Below, one piece after another: positions 25,348 to 33,669 of a stretch of 64,000 nt of DNA (its first letter is position 1; every line of letters begins with the position of its first letter). Below the pieces are notes generated by a model. It was given only the letters and a program-made list of their open reading frames with translations, was not told the DNA's origin and made no database searches. The position numbers and the translations under genes were made by a program. Source of the DNA: Streptomyces puniciscabiei (GTDB lineage Bacteria; Actinomycetota; Actinomycetes; Streptomycetales; Streptomycetaceae); NCBI RefSeq assembly GCF_006715785.1, contig NZ_VFNX01000003.1, positions 62,001-126,000 on the forward strand, in the 5' to 3' direction.

Positions 25348-26600
25348 GAGCGGGTGCCTCCTTGTGGGGTGGGGAGTACCTGATCGGGAGTGACGACCTC
25401 GGTGATGCCGCGCGCGGCGAGGTGGTCCTTGTCGTCCGCGCGGGTGTCGAGGACGGTGGTGGGGCGGGCGCCGTCGGCGACGAGCCGGAAGAACGCGTCG
25501 AAGACGGGCCCGCCGGGCGCGCAGTGGGAGCGGCGGCCCGGATCGTCGGGTACGAGGAGGGCCGTGGTGCGCGGGATGGGGGCCGCGTGCGGCCGCCGTG
25601 CCGCCTCGGCCAGCACGCGGGCGATGTCCTTGGGCGCCCGGTCGTTGGTGAACACGCCGAGCCCGTACTCCAGTTGGGGAAAGTCGGCGAGGTCGCGCGA
25701 GACGTCGTGGGAGCACCACCAGGTGATCCCCCACAGGTCCGGGCAGTCCAGAGCGTTCCCGATCGTCGCCTCGGCGAAGGCGGCGGCGTGCTCGGCGGGT
25801 ACGAGCGGGGCGGGCGCGCCGACCTCCTGGAGCCAGACGGGCCGGTGCGGCTCCGCGGCCCAGGCCTTGCTCAGCTCGATCAGGTAGGCGGCGTGGTGCT
25901 CGGCCGGCACGGAGGTACGGCCGTGGCGCTGGGCGGTGCCGTTGAACACCCAGGAATGCACGGCGGTGAGGTCGCCGAGCCGGGCGCAGTGGCCGGGGGT
26001 GAAGGGCTGGTCGTCCTGGTACCAGGCGGCGTCGTAGGAGGCGTGCAGATGGAGCCGGCCGGGGGCGCCCTCGGCACAGGCGGCCAGCATCCGGACGAGC
26101 CATCGCTCGGCCTCGTCCGCCGTGATGCGGTCGGGGTCGGGGTGGGGGCCGGCGGCGAACTGGTTGACCTCGTTGCCGACGGTCATGCCGAGGAAGTTCG
26201 GCCGGTCGGCGAGGGCGGCGGCGAGGGTGCGCAGATAGGCCGCCTGGCCCTCGGTCACGTCCGGGTCGGTGAAGAGGTTGCGCCGGTGCCAGGTGCGGGT
26301 CCAGGCGGGCAGGAAGTCGAAGCTGCTCAAGTGCCCCTGCAGGCCGTCGACGCCGACGTCCAGGCCGCGTTCGGCTGCCGCGTCGGCGAGGGCCACGAGC
26401 TGCTCGACGGCGCGCGGGCGGATCAGGGTCCGGTTGGGCTGGAAGTAGGGCCACAGCGGGAAGACCCGGATGTGGTCGAGGCCGAGCGCGGCGATCGCGT
26501 CGAGGTCGGCGCGCACGGAGTCGAGGTCGAAGTCGAGCCAGTGGTGGAACCACCCGACGCTCGGGGTGTAGTTGACGCCGAAGCGCACGGCAGGGGGCAT
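25344..26600 (-). CDS. GH5-like glycosidase, candidate cytoplasmic beta-mannosidase
   Basis: TIM-barrel glycosidase of clan GH-A (418 aa). FGVNYTPSVGWFHHW opens the protein; TVGNEVNQF carries the Asn-Glu acid/base pair, and WLQEVGAP carries the nucleophile Glu. ITWWCSHDVSR is another active-site strand. No signal peptide. The sequence fits the GH5 subfamily thought to cut the Man-beta-1,4-GlcNAc bond of N-glycan cores (GH5_18, known from bifidobacteria), but the subfamily call is from memory and context. ATG 26600 follows AAGGA. It lies between the importer genes and the GH85 gene in one operon. Confidence 0.82.
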   Translation of the reverse strand: MPPAVRFGVNYTPSVGWFHHWLDFDLDSVRADLDAIAALGLDHIRVFPLWPYFQPNRTLIRPRAVEQLVALADAAAERGLDVGVDGLQGHLSSFDFLPAWTRTWHRRNLFTDPDVTEGQAAYLRTLAAALADRPNFLGMTVGNEVNQFAAGPHPDPDRITADEAERWLVRMLAACAEGAPGRLHLHASYDAAWYQDDQPFTPGHCARLGDLTAVHSWVFNGTAQRHGRTSVPAEHHAAYLIELSKAWAAEPHRPVWLQEVGAPAPLVPAEHAAAFAEATIGNALDCPDLWGITWWCSHDVSRDLADFPQLEYGLGVFTNDRAPKDIARVLAEAARRPHAAPIPRTTALLVPDDPGRRSHCAPGGPVFDAFFRLVADGARPTTVLDTRADDKDHLAARGITEVVTPDQVLPTPQGGTRS

Positions 26601-26625
26601 GGAGTGTCCTTGTGACGTACGGGGT

Positions 26626-27531
26626 TCAGCCCTTCACGGCCCCCTCGCCGACCCCGCGGAAGAAGTACCGCTGCAGGCAGGCGAACAGCGCGATGAGCGG
26701 GGCCACGGCGATCACGGTGCCGGCGGCGACGAGGCGTTCGTCGTTCGCGAAGGTGCCGTGCAGGTAGTTCAGGCCGATGGTGAGGGTGAACTTGGACGGG
26801 TCGCTGAGCACGATCAGGGGCCACAGGAAGTCGTCCCAGGCGCCCATGAAGGCGAAGATCGCGACGACGGCCAGCGTGCCCTTCACCGAGGGCAGGGCGA
26901 CGCGCAGGAACCGCTGCCAGACGTTGGCGCCGTCGACGTAGGCCGCCTCCTCGATCTCGTACGGCAGGTTCCGGAACGCGTTCCGCATCAGCAGCACGTT
27001 CATCGCGCCGACCGCGCCGGGCAGCACGACGCCGATGAGCGTGTTGTTCAGGCCGAGTTCGCGCATGGTGGTGAACTGGGCGATGACGATGCCCTCGACC
27101 GGCACGAGCATCGCCAGCACGAACACCAGGGTGGTCACGCGCCGGCCACGGAAGCGCAGCCGGGCCAGGGCGTACCCGGCGAGCGCCGAGCCGACGCAGT
27201 TGGTGACGACGTTGGCGGTGGCGACCTTGAGGGAGTTCAGGGCGTAGTCCCAGACGGGGATGGTGTCGGCGACCCGGGTGTAGTTGTGCAGGGTGGGGTG
27301 CGCGGGCAGGAAGCTCGGCGGTGAGCCGTAGATGTCCTCGGTGGGGCCCTTGAGGGAGGTGGACAGCTGCCAGAGGAACGGGCCGACGGTCAGCGCGAGG
27401 ACGGCGAGCAGCAGCAGATAGCGCCAGGCCAGCTCGCCGACGCGGATGCGCCGGCCGTGCTCGTCGGTGACGCGCCGCTCCTTGCGCGCGGTGACCGGCG
27501 GCCCGGGCCGCACCTTCTCCAGGACGCTCAC
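26626..27531 (-). CDS. CUT1-type sugar ABC transporter permease (MalG-like)
   Basis: Inner-membrane permease of 301 aa with six predicted membrane segments. The conserved cytoplasmic EAA-type loop is EIEEAAYVDGANVWQRFLRV. The GTG start (27531) overlaps the preceding permease gene by 4 bases. A ~35-residue basic N-terminal tail precedes the first membrane helix. It pairs with the MalF-like protein encoded upstream. No ATPase gene is present in the cluster, as usual in Streptomyces, where the shared ATPase MsiK serves many CUT1 importers. Confidence 0.92.
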   Translation of the reverse strand: MSVLEKVRPGPPVTARKERRVTDEHGRRIRVGELAWRYLLLLAVLALTVGPFLWQLSTSLKGPTEDIYGSPPSFLPAHPTLHNYTRVADTIPVWDYALNSLKVATANVVTNCVGSALAGYALARLRFRGRRVTTLVFVLAMLVPVEGIVIAQFTTMRELGLNNTLIGVVLPGAVGAMNVLLMRNAFRNLPYEIEEAAYVDGANVWQRFLRVALPSVKGTLAVVAIFAFMGAWDDFLWPLIVLSDPSKFTLTIGLNYLHGTFANDERLVAAGTVIAVAPLIALFACLQRYFFRGVGEGAVKG

Positions 27532-28415
27532 GACTCCTCCCGGCGGTCGGCGCGCAGCACCAGCAGCATGAGCGCGACGGTGACGAGGAACACGACGACC
27601 GACAGCGCGGAGGCGTAGCCCACGCGGCCGGTCAGGCCCGTGCCGGTGCGCTGGACGAGCATGACCAGCGTGGTGTCCTCGCCGGCCGGGCCGCCGTCGG
27701 GGCCGGCCATCAGATACACCTCGGAGAACACCTTGAAGGCGGCGACCGAGGAGAGGGCGGCGACCAGCACCATGGTGGAGCGGACGGCGGGCACGGTGAC
27801 CGAGAGGAAGCGGCGCACCGGGCCCGCGCCGTCCACGGCGGCGGCCTCGTGCAGTTCGCGCGGCACGTTCGCCAGCGCCGCCAGGTAGATGATCATGTAG
27901 TAGCCGAGGCCCTTCCACACCGTGACGGCCATCGCGCTCAGCAGGAGCAGCCACTGGTCGCTGAGGAAGCCGACCCGGCCGATCCCGATCGTCTCCAGCA
28001 GCGAGTTGACCAGTCCGCGTTCGTCCAGCAGCCACACCCAGATCAGCCCGACGACCACGATCGAGGCGACGACCGGGGTGTAGAAGGCGGAGCGGAAGAA
28101 GGTGATGCCGGGGATGTTCTTCTGCACCAGCAGCGCGAGCAGCAGGGGCAGGACGACCAGGGCGGGTACGACGCCGACGATGTACAGGGTGCTGTTGCGC
28201 AGGCCGGTCCAGAACATGTCGTCGTGCAGCAGCTCACGGAAGTTGGCGAGGCCCACGAAGTGGCCCGGCAGCAGGGTGCGGCGGTCGGTGAAGGAGTTCA
28301 CCAGGGTGGAGACGAACGGGTAGAGCACGAAGACGCCCGTGACGAGCAGTCCCGGCACGGCGAACAGCCAGGGGCTGAAGGGCAGTTGGCGCCTGATGCG
28401 GACCGGGGTCGCCAT
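27528..28415 (-). CDS. CUT1-type sugar ABC transporter permease (MalF-like)
   Basis: Permease of 295 aa with six membrane segments and the EAA motif ELHEAAAVDGAGPVRRFLSV. It forms the heterodimeric pore with the MalG-like partner. The gene begins 5 bp after the binding-protein gene and overlaps the next permease by 4 bases, so the three importer genes are one translational unit. The cargo is probably a mannose- and GlcNAc-containing oligosaccharide because GH5, GH85 and GH38 genes follow. Confidence 0.92.
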   Translation of the reverse strand: MATPVRIRRQLPFSPWLFAVPGLLVTGVFVLYPFVSTLVNSFTDRRTLLPGHFVGLANFRELLHDDMFWTGLRNSTLYIVGVVPALVVLPLLLALLVQKNIPGITFFRSAFYTPVVASIVVVGLIWVWLLDERGLVNSLLETIGIGRVGFLSDQWLLLLSAMAVTVWKGLGYYMIIYLAALANVPRELHEAAAVDGAGPVRRFLSVTVPAVRSTMVLVAALSSVAAFKVFSEVYLMAGPDGGPAGEDTTLVMLVQRTGTGLTGRVGYASALSVVVFLVTVALMLLVLRADRREES

Positions 28416-28420
28416 GGCCG

Positions 28421-29707
28421 TCAGCCCTGCTGGAGCAGTCGGTCGGCGGCGTTGACAGCGTTGTCAAGAGCCTGCTCGGGGCTCTCCTTGCCCTGGAGCG
28501 CCTTGGCCACCTCGTTGCGCAGCGCGGTCTTCATCTGGTCGCTGAACAGCACGGGCGTGTAATTGACCGCGCTTTTGAGGGACTTGGCGGCGGCGACGCG
28601 CACCCGGGTCTCGTCGGTGCCGTCCTCCTTGGTGAAGTAGGGGTCGTTCAGGGAGCCGGCGGTGCTGGGGAAGATGGCGACCTGCTTGGCGAAGGCCATC
28701 TGGTTCTGCGCGTCGGTGACGAAGTGGGCGAAGGCGACGGCGGCCGGGGTGTGCCTGGTGCGGGAGTTGACCATCACGCCCATCACGTACATGTTGACGT
28801 GCCCGGTGCTGGTGATCTGGTCGGTGATGCCGATGTTCCGGTACAGGCTGGGCGCGTTCTTCTTGAAGTTGTCCAGGTCGAGGGCGCTGCCGGGGTTCAT
28901 GGCGACGGCGCCGGTGAGGAACTTCTTGCCGGAGGACTCCGGGGTGGCGGTCAGCGCCTGCGGGTCGAGGGCCTTGGCGTCGTACAACTCCTTGTACTTG
29001 CTGAGGAGTTCGACTCCCTTGGCGTCGTTGAAGGCGAACGCGGTGCCCTGCTTGTTCATCAGGGTGACGCCGTAGCGGCCGAAGTCCTCGATGGTGGGCA
29101 CGTTCGCGAGGGTGGCGACCTTGCCGCCGCTCTTCTTCGCCATCCGCAGGGCGTCGGCGAAGAGTTCGTCGTACGTCTGCGGCGGATGGTCGGGGTTCAG
29201 TCCGGCCTTGGTGAACAGGGCCTTGTTGTAGAAGAGCGGCCCGGTGTTCAGGTACCAGGGGAAGGCGTACGTGCCGCTCATGCCCGGCACCTGGTGGCCG
29301 GCCCAGGCGCCGGGCAGGTACTCGGACCTGTACGTGGCGGCCGCCTTGTCGAGGTCGAGGGCGAGGCCCGCCTTGGCGAGCGGCGCGACCAGGTCCGGGG
29401 AGACGTTGACGACGTCGGGCAGGGTGCCGCCGCCGGCCTCCGCGCTGAGCTTGTCGGCGTAGCCCTCGGCGGGCTGGTCGACCCACTTCACATGCGTGCC
29501 GGGGTACTTCTTCTCGAAGTCGGCTATGAGGCCCTCGAAGTACGGCTTGAAGTTCGCGCGCAGATTCCAGGTCTGGAAGGTGATGTCGCCCTCGACCTTG
29601 CCGGACGCGTCGGTCGAGCCGCCGCCGTCGCCGCCCGAGCCGCAGGCGCTCAGCGGCAGGACGAGGGCGACGGCAGCGGCGGCGAGGGCTCTGCGAGACA
29701 TGGGCAC
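28421..29707 (-). CDS. Oligosaccharide-binding lipoprotein of CUT1 ABC importer
   Basis: Extracellular solute-binding lipoprotein (428 aa) of family 1. The signal peptide ends in a lipobox LPLSACG at about 18-24, followed by a Gly/Ser linker and GDITFQTWNLRANFKPYFEG. The C-terminal lobe ends DRLLQQG. GTG 29707 is about 10 bases after AAGGGAG; ATG 29701 (MSRRAL) is the alternative and changes only two residues. First gene of the six-gene operon. LacI-type inverted operators lie in the 220-bp divergent region upstream. Confidence 0.92.
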   Translation of the reverse strand: MPMSRRALAAAAVALVLPLSACGSGGDGGGSTDASGKVEGDITFQTWNLRANFKPYFEGLIADFEKKYPGTHVKWVDQPAEGYADKLSAEAGGGTLPDVVNVSPDLVAPLAKAGLALDLDKAAATYRSEYLPGAWAGHQVPGMSGTYAFPWYLNTGPLFYNKALFTKAGLNPDHPPQTYDELFADALRMAKKSGGKVATLANVPTIEDFGRYGVTLMNKQGTAFAFNDAKGVELLSKYKELYDAKALDPQALTATPESSGKKFLTGAVAMNPGSALDLDNFKKNAPSLYRNIGITDQITSTGHVNMYVMGVMVNSRTRHTPAAVAFAHFVTDAQNQMAFAKQVAIFPSTAGSLNDPYFTKEDGTDETRVRVAAAKSLKSAVNYTPVLFSDQMKTALRNEVAKALQGKESPEQALDNAVNAADRLLQQG

Positions 29708-29794
29708 GGTGACACGGCTCCCTTGCTGTGTCAGGGGTCGGGGGGCGCCAGAGACCTTGCCCGCGGCGTTCGAGGAAAGTCAATGCATTCACCG

Positions 29795-29824
29795 GGACTA
29801 AAGAAATCAGCTCTTTATTAGTCC
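29795..29824. promoter_or_regulatory. Inverted repeat in the importer operon leader
   Basis: GGACTAA (29795-29801) and TTAGTCC (29818-29824) form perfect 7-bp arms around an AT-rich centre, in a locally AT-rich island between the divergent genes. It may be part of the promoter or a second regulator site. Confidence 0.4.
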
Positions 29825-29862
29825 AGGTCAGAGACGTTTCAGCACAAGCTTGCCGTCAACCG

Positions 29863-29900
29863 CTAATGCGCTTTAGGGTCTTGACGCTCAAGCGCATTAG
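29863..29900. promoter_or_regulatory. Paired LacI-type operator candidates
   Basis: CTAATGCGCTT (29863-29873) and its exact reverse complement AAGCGCATTAG (29890-29900) lie between the LacI-type regulator gene and the divergent binding-protein gene. The GCGC core with flanking T/A resembles LacI-family half sites. The pair could bind a dimer or a tetramer and control both directions. Confidence 0.55.
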
Positions 29901-29927
29901 CAGCACAGTCGGGAAGGGAGGACGAAC

Positions 29928-30995
29928 GTGCCGACCAAACGGTCCCCCGCGCGCCGGCCCACCATGAAGGACATCGCCCGGCGGGCCGGAGTCTCCGAGA
30001 GCGCCGTGTCCTTCGCGCTCAACGGCCGCCCCGGCGTCTCCGAGGCCACCCGGGCGCGGGTCCGCCGGGTCGCCGAGCAGCTCGGCTGGCGGCCCAGCAC
30101 CGCCGCCCGCGCCCTGTCCGGCGAGGGCGCCGCCACGGTCGGCTTCGTCCTCGCCCGCCCCGCACACACGCTGGGCGTCGACTCCTTCTTCCTCCAGCTC
30201 GTCTCCGGCATCCAGGAGGTGCTGGCCGAGCGGCACTTGGGCCTGCTGTTCCAGGTCGCGGAGGACGTGCCCGAGGAGTGCGCGGTGTACCGGCGCTGGT
30301 GGGCCGAGCACCGGGTCGACGGCGTCCTGGTGGCCGACCCGCGCGCCGCCGACCCGCGCCCCGACCTGCTGGACGAACTCGGGCTGCCCGCCGTGGTGAT
30401 CGGCGGCGCACCCGACGTACGGCACCCCGGCCTGGCCACGGTCCGGGCGGACGACGCGGGCGCTATGGCCTCCGTGGTGGACGAGCTGACGGCGCTCGGT
30501 CATCGCCGGATCGTGCACATCGCCGGGCTGCCCGAACTGGCCCACACCCAGCGCCGTATCGCCACGCTGCGGGCCGAGGCGGAGCGGCGCGGGCTCACCG
30601 AGGTCCGCTCGGTCACCACCGACTACTCCGACGCCCAGGGCGCCGCCGTCACCCGCCGCGTGCTCGGCGACCCGCCCGTCCCCACGGCGCTCATCTACGA
30701 CAACGACGTGATGGCCGTGGCCGGCCTGGCCGCCGCCGCGGAACGGGGCTTCCGCATCCCGCAGGACGTGTCGGTGGTCTCCTGGGAGGACTCGGCCCTG
30801 TGCCGCATGGTCACCCCCCGGCTGTCCGCGCTCTCCCGCGACAGCGCGGAGTTCGGCCGCACGGCGGCCCGCGAACTGCTGTCGCTGCTGGACGGCAACC
30901 CGGCCCGCTCGGTGGGGGTGCCGGTGCCACGGCTGACGGGGCGGGGCAGTACGGCGTCGGTTCCCGTCAACCCGCCCTCTGGGCAGCCCACTTGA
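29928..30995 (+). CDS. LacI-family transcriptional regulator
   Basis: Repressor of 355 aa. The N-terminal helix-turn-helix and hinge are at about 12-65 (MKDIARRAGVSESAVSFALNG, ending in the hinge helix ARALSG). The periplasmic-binding-protein-like effector domain is at about 70-345 (TVGFVLARP, RVDGVLVADPR, ALIYDNDVMAVAGL). The GTG start follows GGGAAGGGAGGA. It is divergent from the CUT1/GH operon, with inverted operator-like sites in between, so it probably represses that operon until an N-glycan-derived sugar binds. A terminator hairpin follows at 31049-31083. Confidence 0.92.
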   Translation: MPTKRSPARRPTMKDIARRAGVSESAVSFALNGRPGVSEATRARVRRVAEQLGWRPSTAARALSGEGAATVGFVLARPAHTLGVDSFFLQLVSGIQEVLAERHLGLLFQVAEDVPEECAVYRRWWAEHRVDGVLVADPRAADPRPDLLDELGLPAVVIGGAPDVRHPGLATVRADDAGAMASVVDELTALGHRRIVHIAGLPELAHTQRRIATLRAEAERRGLTEVRSVTTDYSDAQGAAVTRRVLGDPPVPTALIYDNDVMAVAGLAAAAERGFRIPQDVSVVSWEDSALCRMVTPRLSALSRDSAEFGRTAARELLSLLDGNPARSVGVPVPRLTGRGSTASVPVNPPSGQPT

Positions 30996-31048
30996 GGAAC
31001 CGCGTGACAGCTGCTTGGTCCCGCCCAGGAAACCGGCCCGGACGAGAG

Positions 31049-31083
31049 CGGGCGGGAGCAGACCCTGGAGCCGCTCCCGCCCG
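31049..31083. terminator. Bidirectional terminator hairpin
   Basis: CGGGCGGGAGC (31049-31059) and GCTCCCGCCCG (31073-31083) form a perfect 11-bp stem with a 13-nt loop. It lies between the convergent LacI-type gene and the GH29 gene. Confidence 0.75.
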
Positions 31084-31113
31084 ACCTGCGTGCCTGCGCA
31101 CGGTCCCTGCTGT

Positions 31114-33450
31114 TCAGGCCCGCCAGCTCACCTTGAACACCCACACATGGCGGCCCGCCCTCCGTGCGGCCTCCGGTACGTCGACGACCAGCGAGCCGCC
31201 TGAGACGGTCCAGTTCAGGGGGCGGTCGTAGCCGAGCATGGTGACCTTGTCACCGGACCGCACCGGCACCGGCGCCTCGACGATCAGCCTCGCGCCCGGC
31301 TCGGCCAGCGAGTGGATGTAGAACGCCTCGTCGGGGCGGACCGTGAACCGCAGGTCCTCGCCGAGCTGCGCCATCCGCGACCAGTACGTCGTGTCGTAGA
31401 TCGCCTCGCCGTTGACCTTGAGCCAGGCGCCCGTCTCCCGCAGCCGGGACTGCAGGATCTCCGCGATGGTGCCGTCGGCGCGCGGCCCGATGTCCAGGAG
31501 GAAGTTGCCGTTCTTGGAGACGATGTCGACGAGGCTGTGCACGACCTCCTCGGCCGTCATGTAGGCGGCGTCCGGGGTTGCCCGGTTGTAGCCGTAGCTG
31601 AACGGATCGAGCCCCCGGCTGGACTCCCACTTGGCGACGACCGTGTTGGCGTACGTCGTGTACTCGGGCGTCGTGAAGTCGTGGAAGGCGATGCCCGAGC
31701 GGTTGTTGACGGTCACGTCGATCGGGCGGGCCCGGTTCTTGGCGTGGTTGAAGTACTCGGCGAGGACATGGAGGCTGTCGTTCGCACCGCCGATGTCGCA
31801 CCAGATGATCTCCGGGTCGTAGCCGTGGATCAGTTCGAGCATCTGCGGGGCCTGGTAGTCGTGCACGTAGTCCTTGCCCGCGGTGTATCCCGTGTACGGA
31901 ACCGGCCGCAGGGTGTACGGGTTGCGCGGGGCGTGGCCCATCCACGGGTTGTCGGGGTTGAACCACTCCGGCATGGAGAAGTAGAGCCCGCGGTGGAGTT
32001 CGGGGGCGTACCGCCGGGATGCCTCGAACAGTTCCCCGACCAGGTCGCGCTTCGGGCCCAGCCGGACGGCGTTGCGGTCGGAGACCTTCGTGTCCCACAG
32101 GGCGAAGCCCTCGTGGTGTTTGGAGGTCAGGACGTGGTACTGGGCGCCGGCCTCCCGGAACAGCTCCACCCAGGCACGCGGGTCGAAGCGCTCGGCGGTG
32201 AAGCGCGGGATGAAGTCGTCGTAGGCGAAGTCCTCACCGTAGGTGGCGCGGTGGTAGGCGTGCGTGGGGTTGGCAGGGTCCTGCATCTGGTCCCAGTACC
32301 ACTCGGCGTACTGCTTGCCGACCGGTGCCCAGGCGGGCACCGAGTAGACGCCCCAGTGGATGAAGATGCCGAACTTGGCGCCCTGGAACCAGTACGGCGC
32401 CTGATGCCCGGAGAGGGATGACCCGGTGGGCTGGTAGTCGGCCACTCCGAGGGTCAACCTGCTGCGGGCGGACGCGGCTTGAGCGCCTCGGCCGACCACG
32501 GTCACCGTGCCGTCCTGCCGGGTACCGGGGGCTGTGCCCGTGCGATTGCGGATGCCGATGCGGACGCGGGTCTGTTCGCCGGGGTCGAGGCGGCGGATGC
32601 GGGCGGGCTCGACGGTGCGGGCGCCGGGGACGTCGACGCGCGCGGACACGTCGTCGCCGGAGAGGATCGGGACGGTGCCGGCGTTGACGACCGTGGCCTC
32701 GACGCTCTGGGCGCCGGTGGCCTCCAGCAGGGAGGCGGTGGAGTGGGCGTCGCGCAGGGCCAACGCCCGTCCCTGGGCGGCGGGTTGGAGGGAGAGGGCG
32801 AAGACGTGCAGGGACGCCTTGTTCGCCTCGGCGGGGTTCGTGACCGGCAGGGTCATGGCGACGGCCGCGCGCCGCGGGTCGATCCACACCTCCGACGTGC
32901 CGATACCGACGGTGTGCTCGTCCTTGGTGCCGTCCGGCTTGTAGCGGTACGGCGCCGACAGTGAACCGCCCGCCGCGTACCAGTCGGCGCCGCCGAGGCC
33001 GGCGGTGCTGGTGGAACCGTCGGCGTAGTGGACGGTGACCTGGCCGGACGCGTCGCCATAACTCCCGGCGGTGAGGAAGGCGGCCGACAGGTAGCGGCCT
33101 CGGGGCAGGTCGATGCGCTGGCCGAGCGCGACGACGTTGTTCTTGGCGCCCGCAGTCGACGCGGGGAAGGCGAAGGGGATGCCGTCGACCTCGATGCGGC
33201 CCGCGGGGAGTTCGTCGCCCGGGAACGTGTAGCCCGAGCCGTCGAAGTCGCCGCCGCGGGCGGAGCCGGTGTCGATGCCGTCGTTGTCGTAGAGGGCGTC
33301 GAGCGGGACGGGCACCGGGTCGGGGACGGTGGCCCACGTCATCTGCTGTCCGGCGGCCCGCGCGGGGGGTGGGGTGGTGAGCGGCAGGGCGGCCGCAGCG
33401 GTCGCGCCGGCTGCCGCGCCCAGGATCAGACGTCTGGGATACATGCTCAT
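31114..33450 (-). CDS. Secreted alpha-L-fucosidase, family GH29, with N-terminal accessory region
   Basis: Exported fucosidase (778 aa) expected to remove alpha-linked L-fucose from glycans. A Tat-like signal (YPRRLILGAAAG, cleavage near ARAAG) is followed by a ~300-residue beta-rich region that looks like a carbohydrate-binding or fibronectin-like module. The GH29 barrel starts at about 365 (KFGIFIHWGVYSVP, TSKHHEGFALWD). The probable nucleophile Asp is in EIIWCDIGG, and NGNFLLDIGPRADG is conserved. ATG 33450 follows GGGAG. It stands alone beside the N-glycan cluster, divergent from the amidase gene. It would supply L-fucose to the operon at 11-19 kb. Confidence 0.93.
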   Translation of the reverse strand: MSMYPRRLILGAAAGATAAAALPLTTPPPARAAGQQMTWATVPDPVPVPLDALYDNDGIDTGSARGGDFDGSGYTFPGDELPAGRIEVDGIPFAFPASTAGAKNNVVALGQRIDLPRGRYLSAAFLTAGSYGDASGQVTVHYADGSTSTAGLGGADWYAAGGSLSAPYRYKPDGTKDEHTVGIGTSEVWIDPRRAAVAMTLPVTNPAEANKASLHVFALSLQPAAQGRALALRDAHSTASLLEATGAQSVEATVVNAGTVPILSGDDVSARVDVPGARTVEPARIRRLDPGEQTRVRIGIRNRTGTAPGTRQDGTVTVVGRGAQAASARSRLTLGVADYQPTGSSLSGHQAPYWFQGAKFGIFIHWGVYSVPAWAPVGKQYAEWYWDQMQDPANPTHAYHRATYGEDFAYDDFIPRFTAERFDPRAWVELFREAGAQYHVLTSKHHEGFALWDTKVSDRNAVRLGPKRDLVGELFEASRRYAPELHRGLYFSMPEWFNPDNPWMGHAPRNPYTLRPVPYTGYTAGKDYVHDYQAPQMLELIHGYDPEIIWCDIGGANDSLHVLAEYFNHAKNRARPIDVTVNNRSGIAFHDFTTPEYTTYANTVVAKWESSRGLDPFSYGYNRATPDAAYMTAEEVVHSLVDIVSKNGNFLLDIGPRADGTIAEILQSRLRETGAWLKVNGEAIYDTTYWSRMAQLGEDLRFTVRPDEAFYIHSLAEPGARLIVEAPVPVRSGDKVTMLGYDRPLNWTVSGGSLVVDVPEAARRAGRHVWVFKVSWRA

Positions 33451-33468
33451 GAGCGGCTCCCAATAACT

Positions 33469-33544
33469 CCGATTCATCGGATGTCTGATGATGGTGGGGT
33501 CGCCATGACACTGTCAACCAGCCTGAAGTGGCCCAGAATTCAGG
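33469..33544. promoter_or_regulatory. Inverted repeats upstream of the fucosidase gene
   Basis: CCGAT-TC-ATCGG (33469-33480), just 19 bp before the GH29 start, and CCTGAA/TTCAGG (33522-33527, 33539-33544) lie in the 219-bp divergent region shared with the amidase gene. They do not match the FadR- or LacI-type sites seen elsewhere in the cluster. Confidence 0.4.
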
Positions 33545-33669
33545 CATTGATCGGATGATGCGGGCGTTACCTGAAACGGCGTCTCGACGTACCGCCGCCG
33601 ACCGGGCACAGTTCTCCCTGCGCCGCGATTCGTACCAGCAAGTAGCCGACGACCGAGCGAGGAGTGCCC

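Noticed and set aside
21179..25383. Very long plus-strand frames across the GH38 and GH85 genes
   Set aside because: Both are antisense shadows; the minus strand carries the catalytic motifs and ribosome sites.
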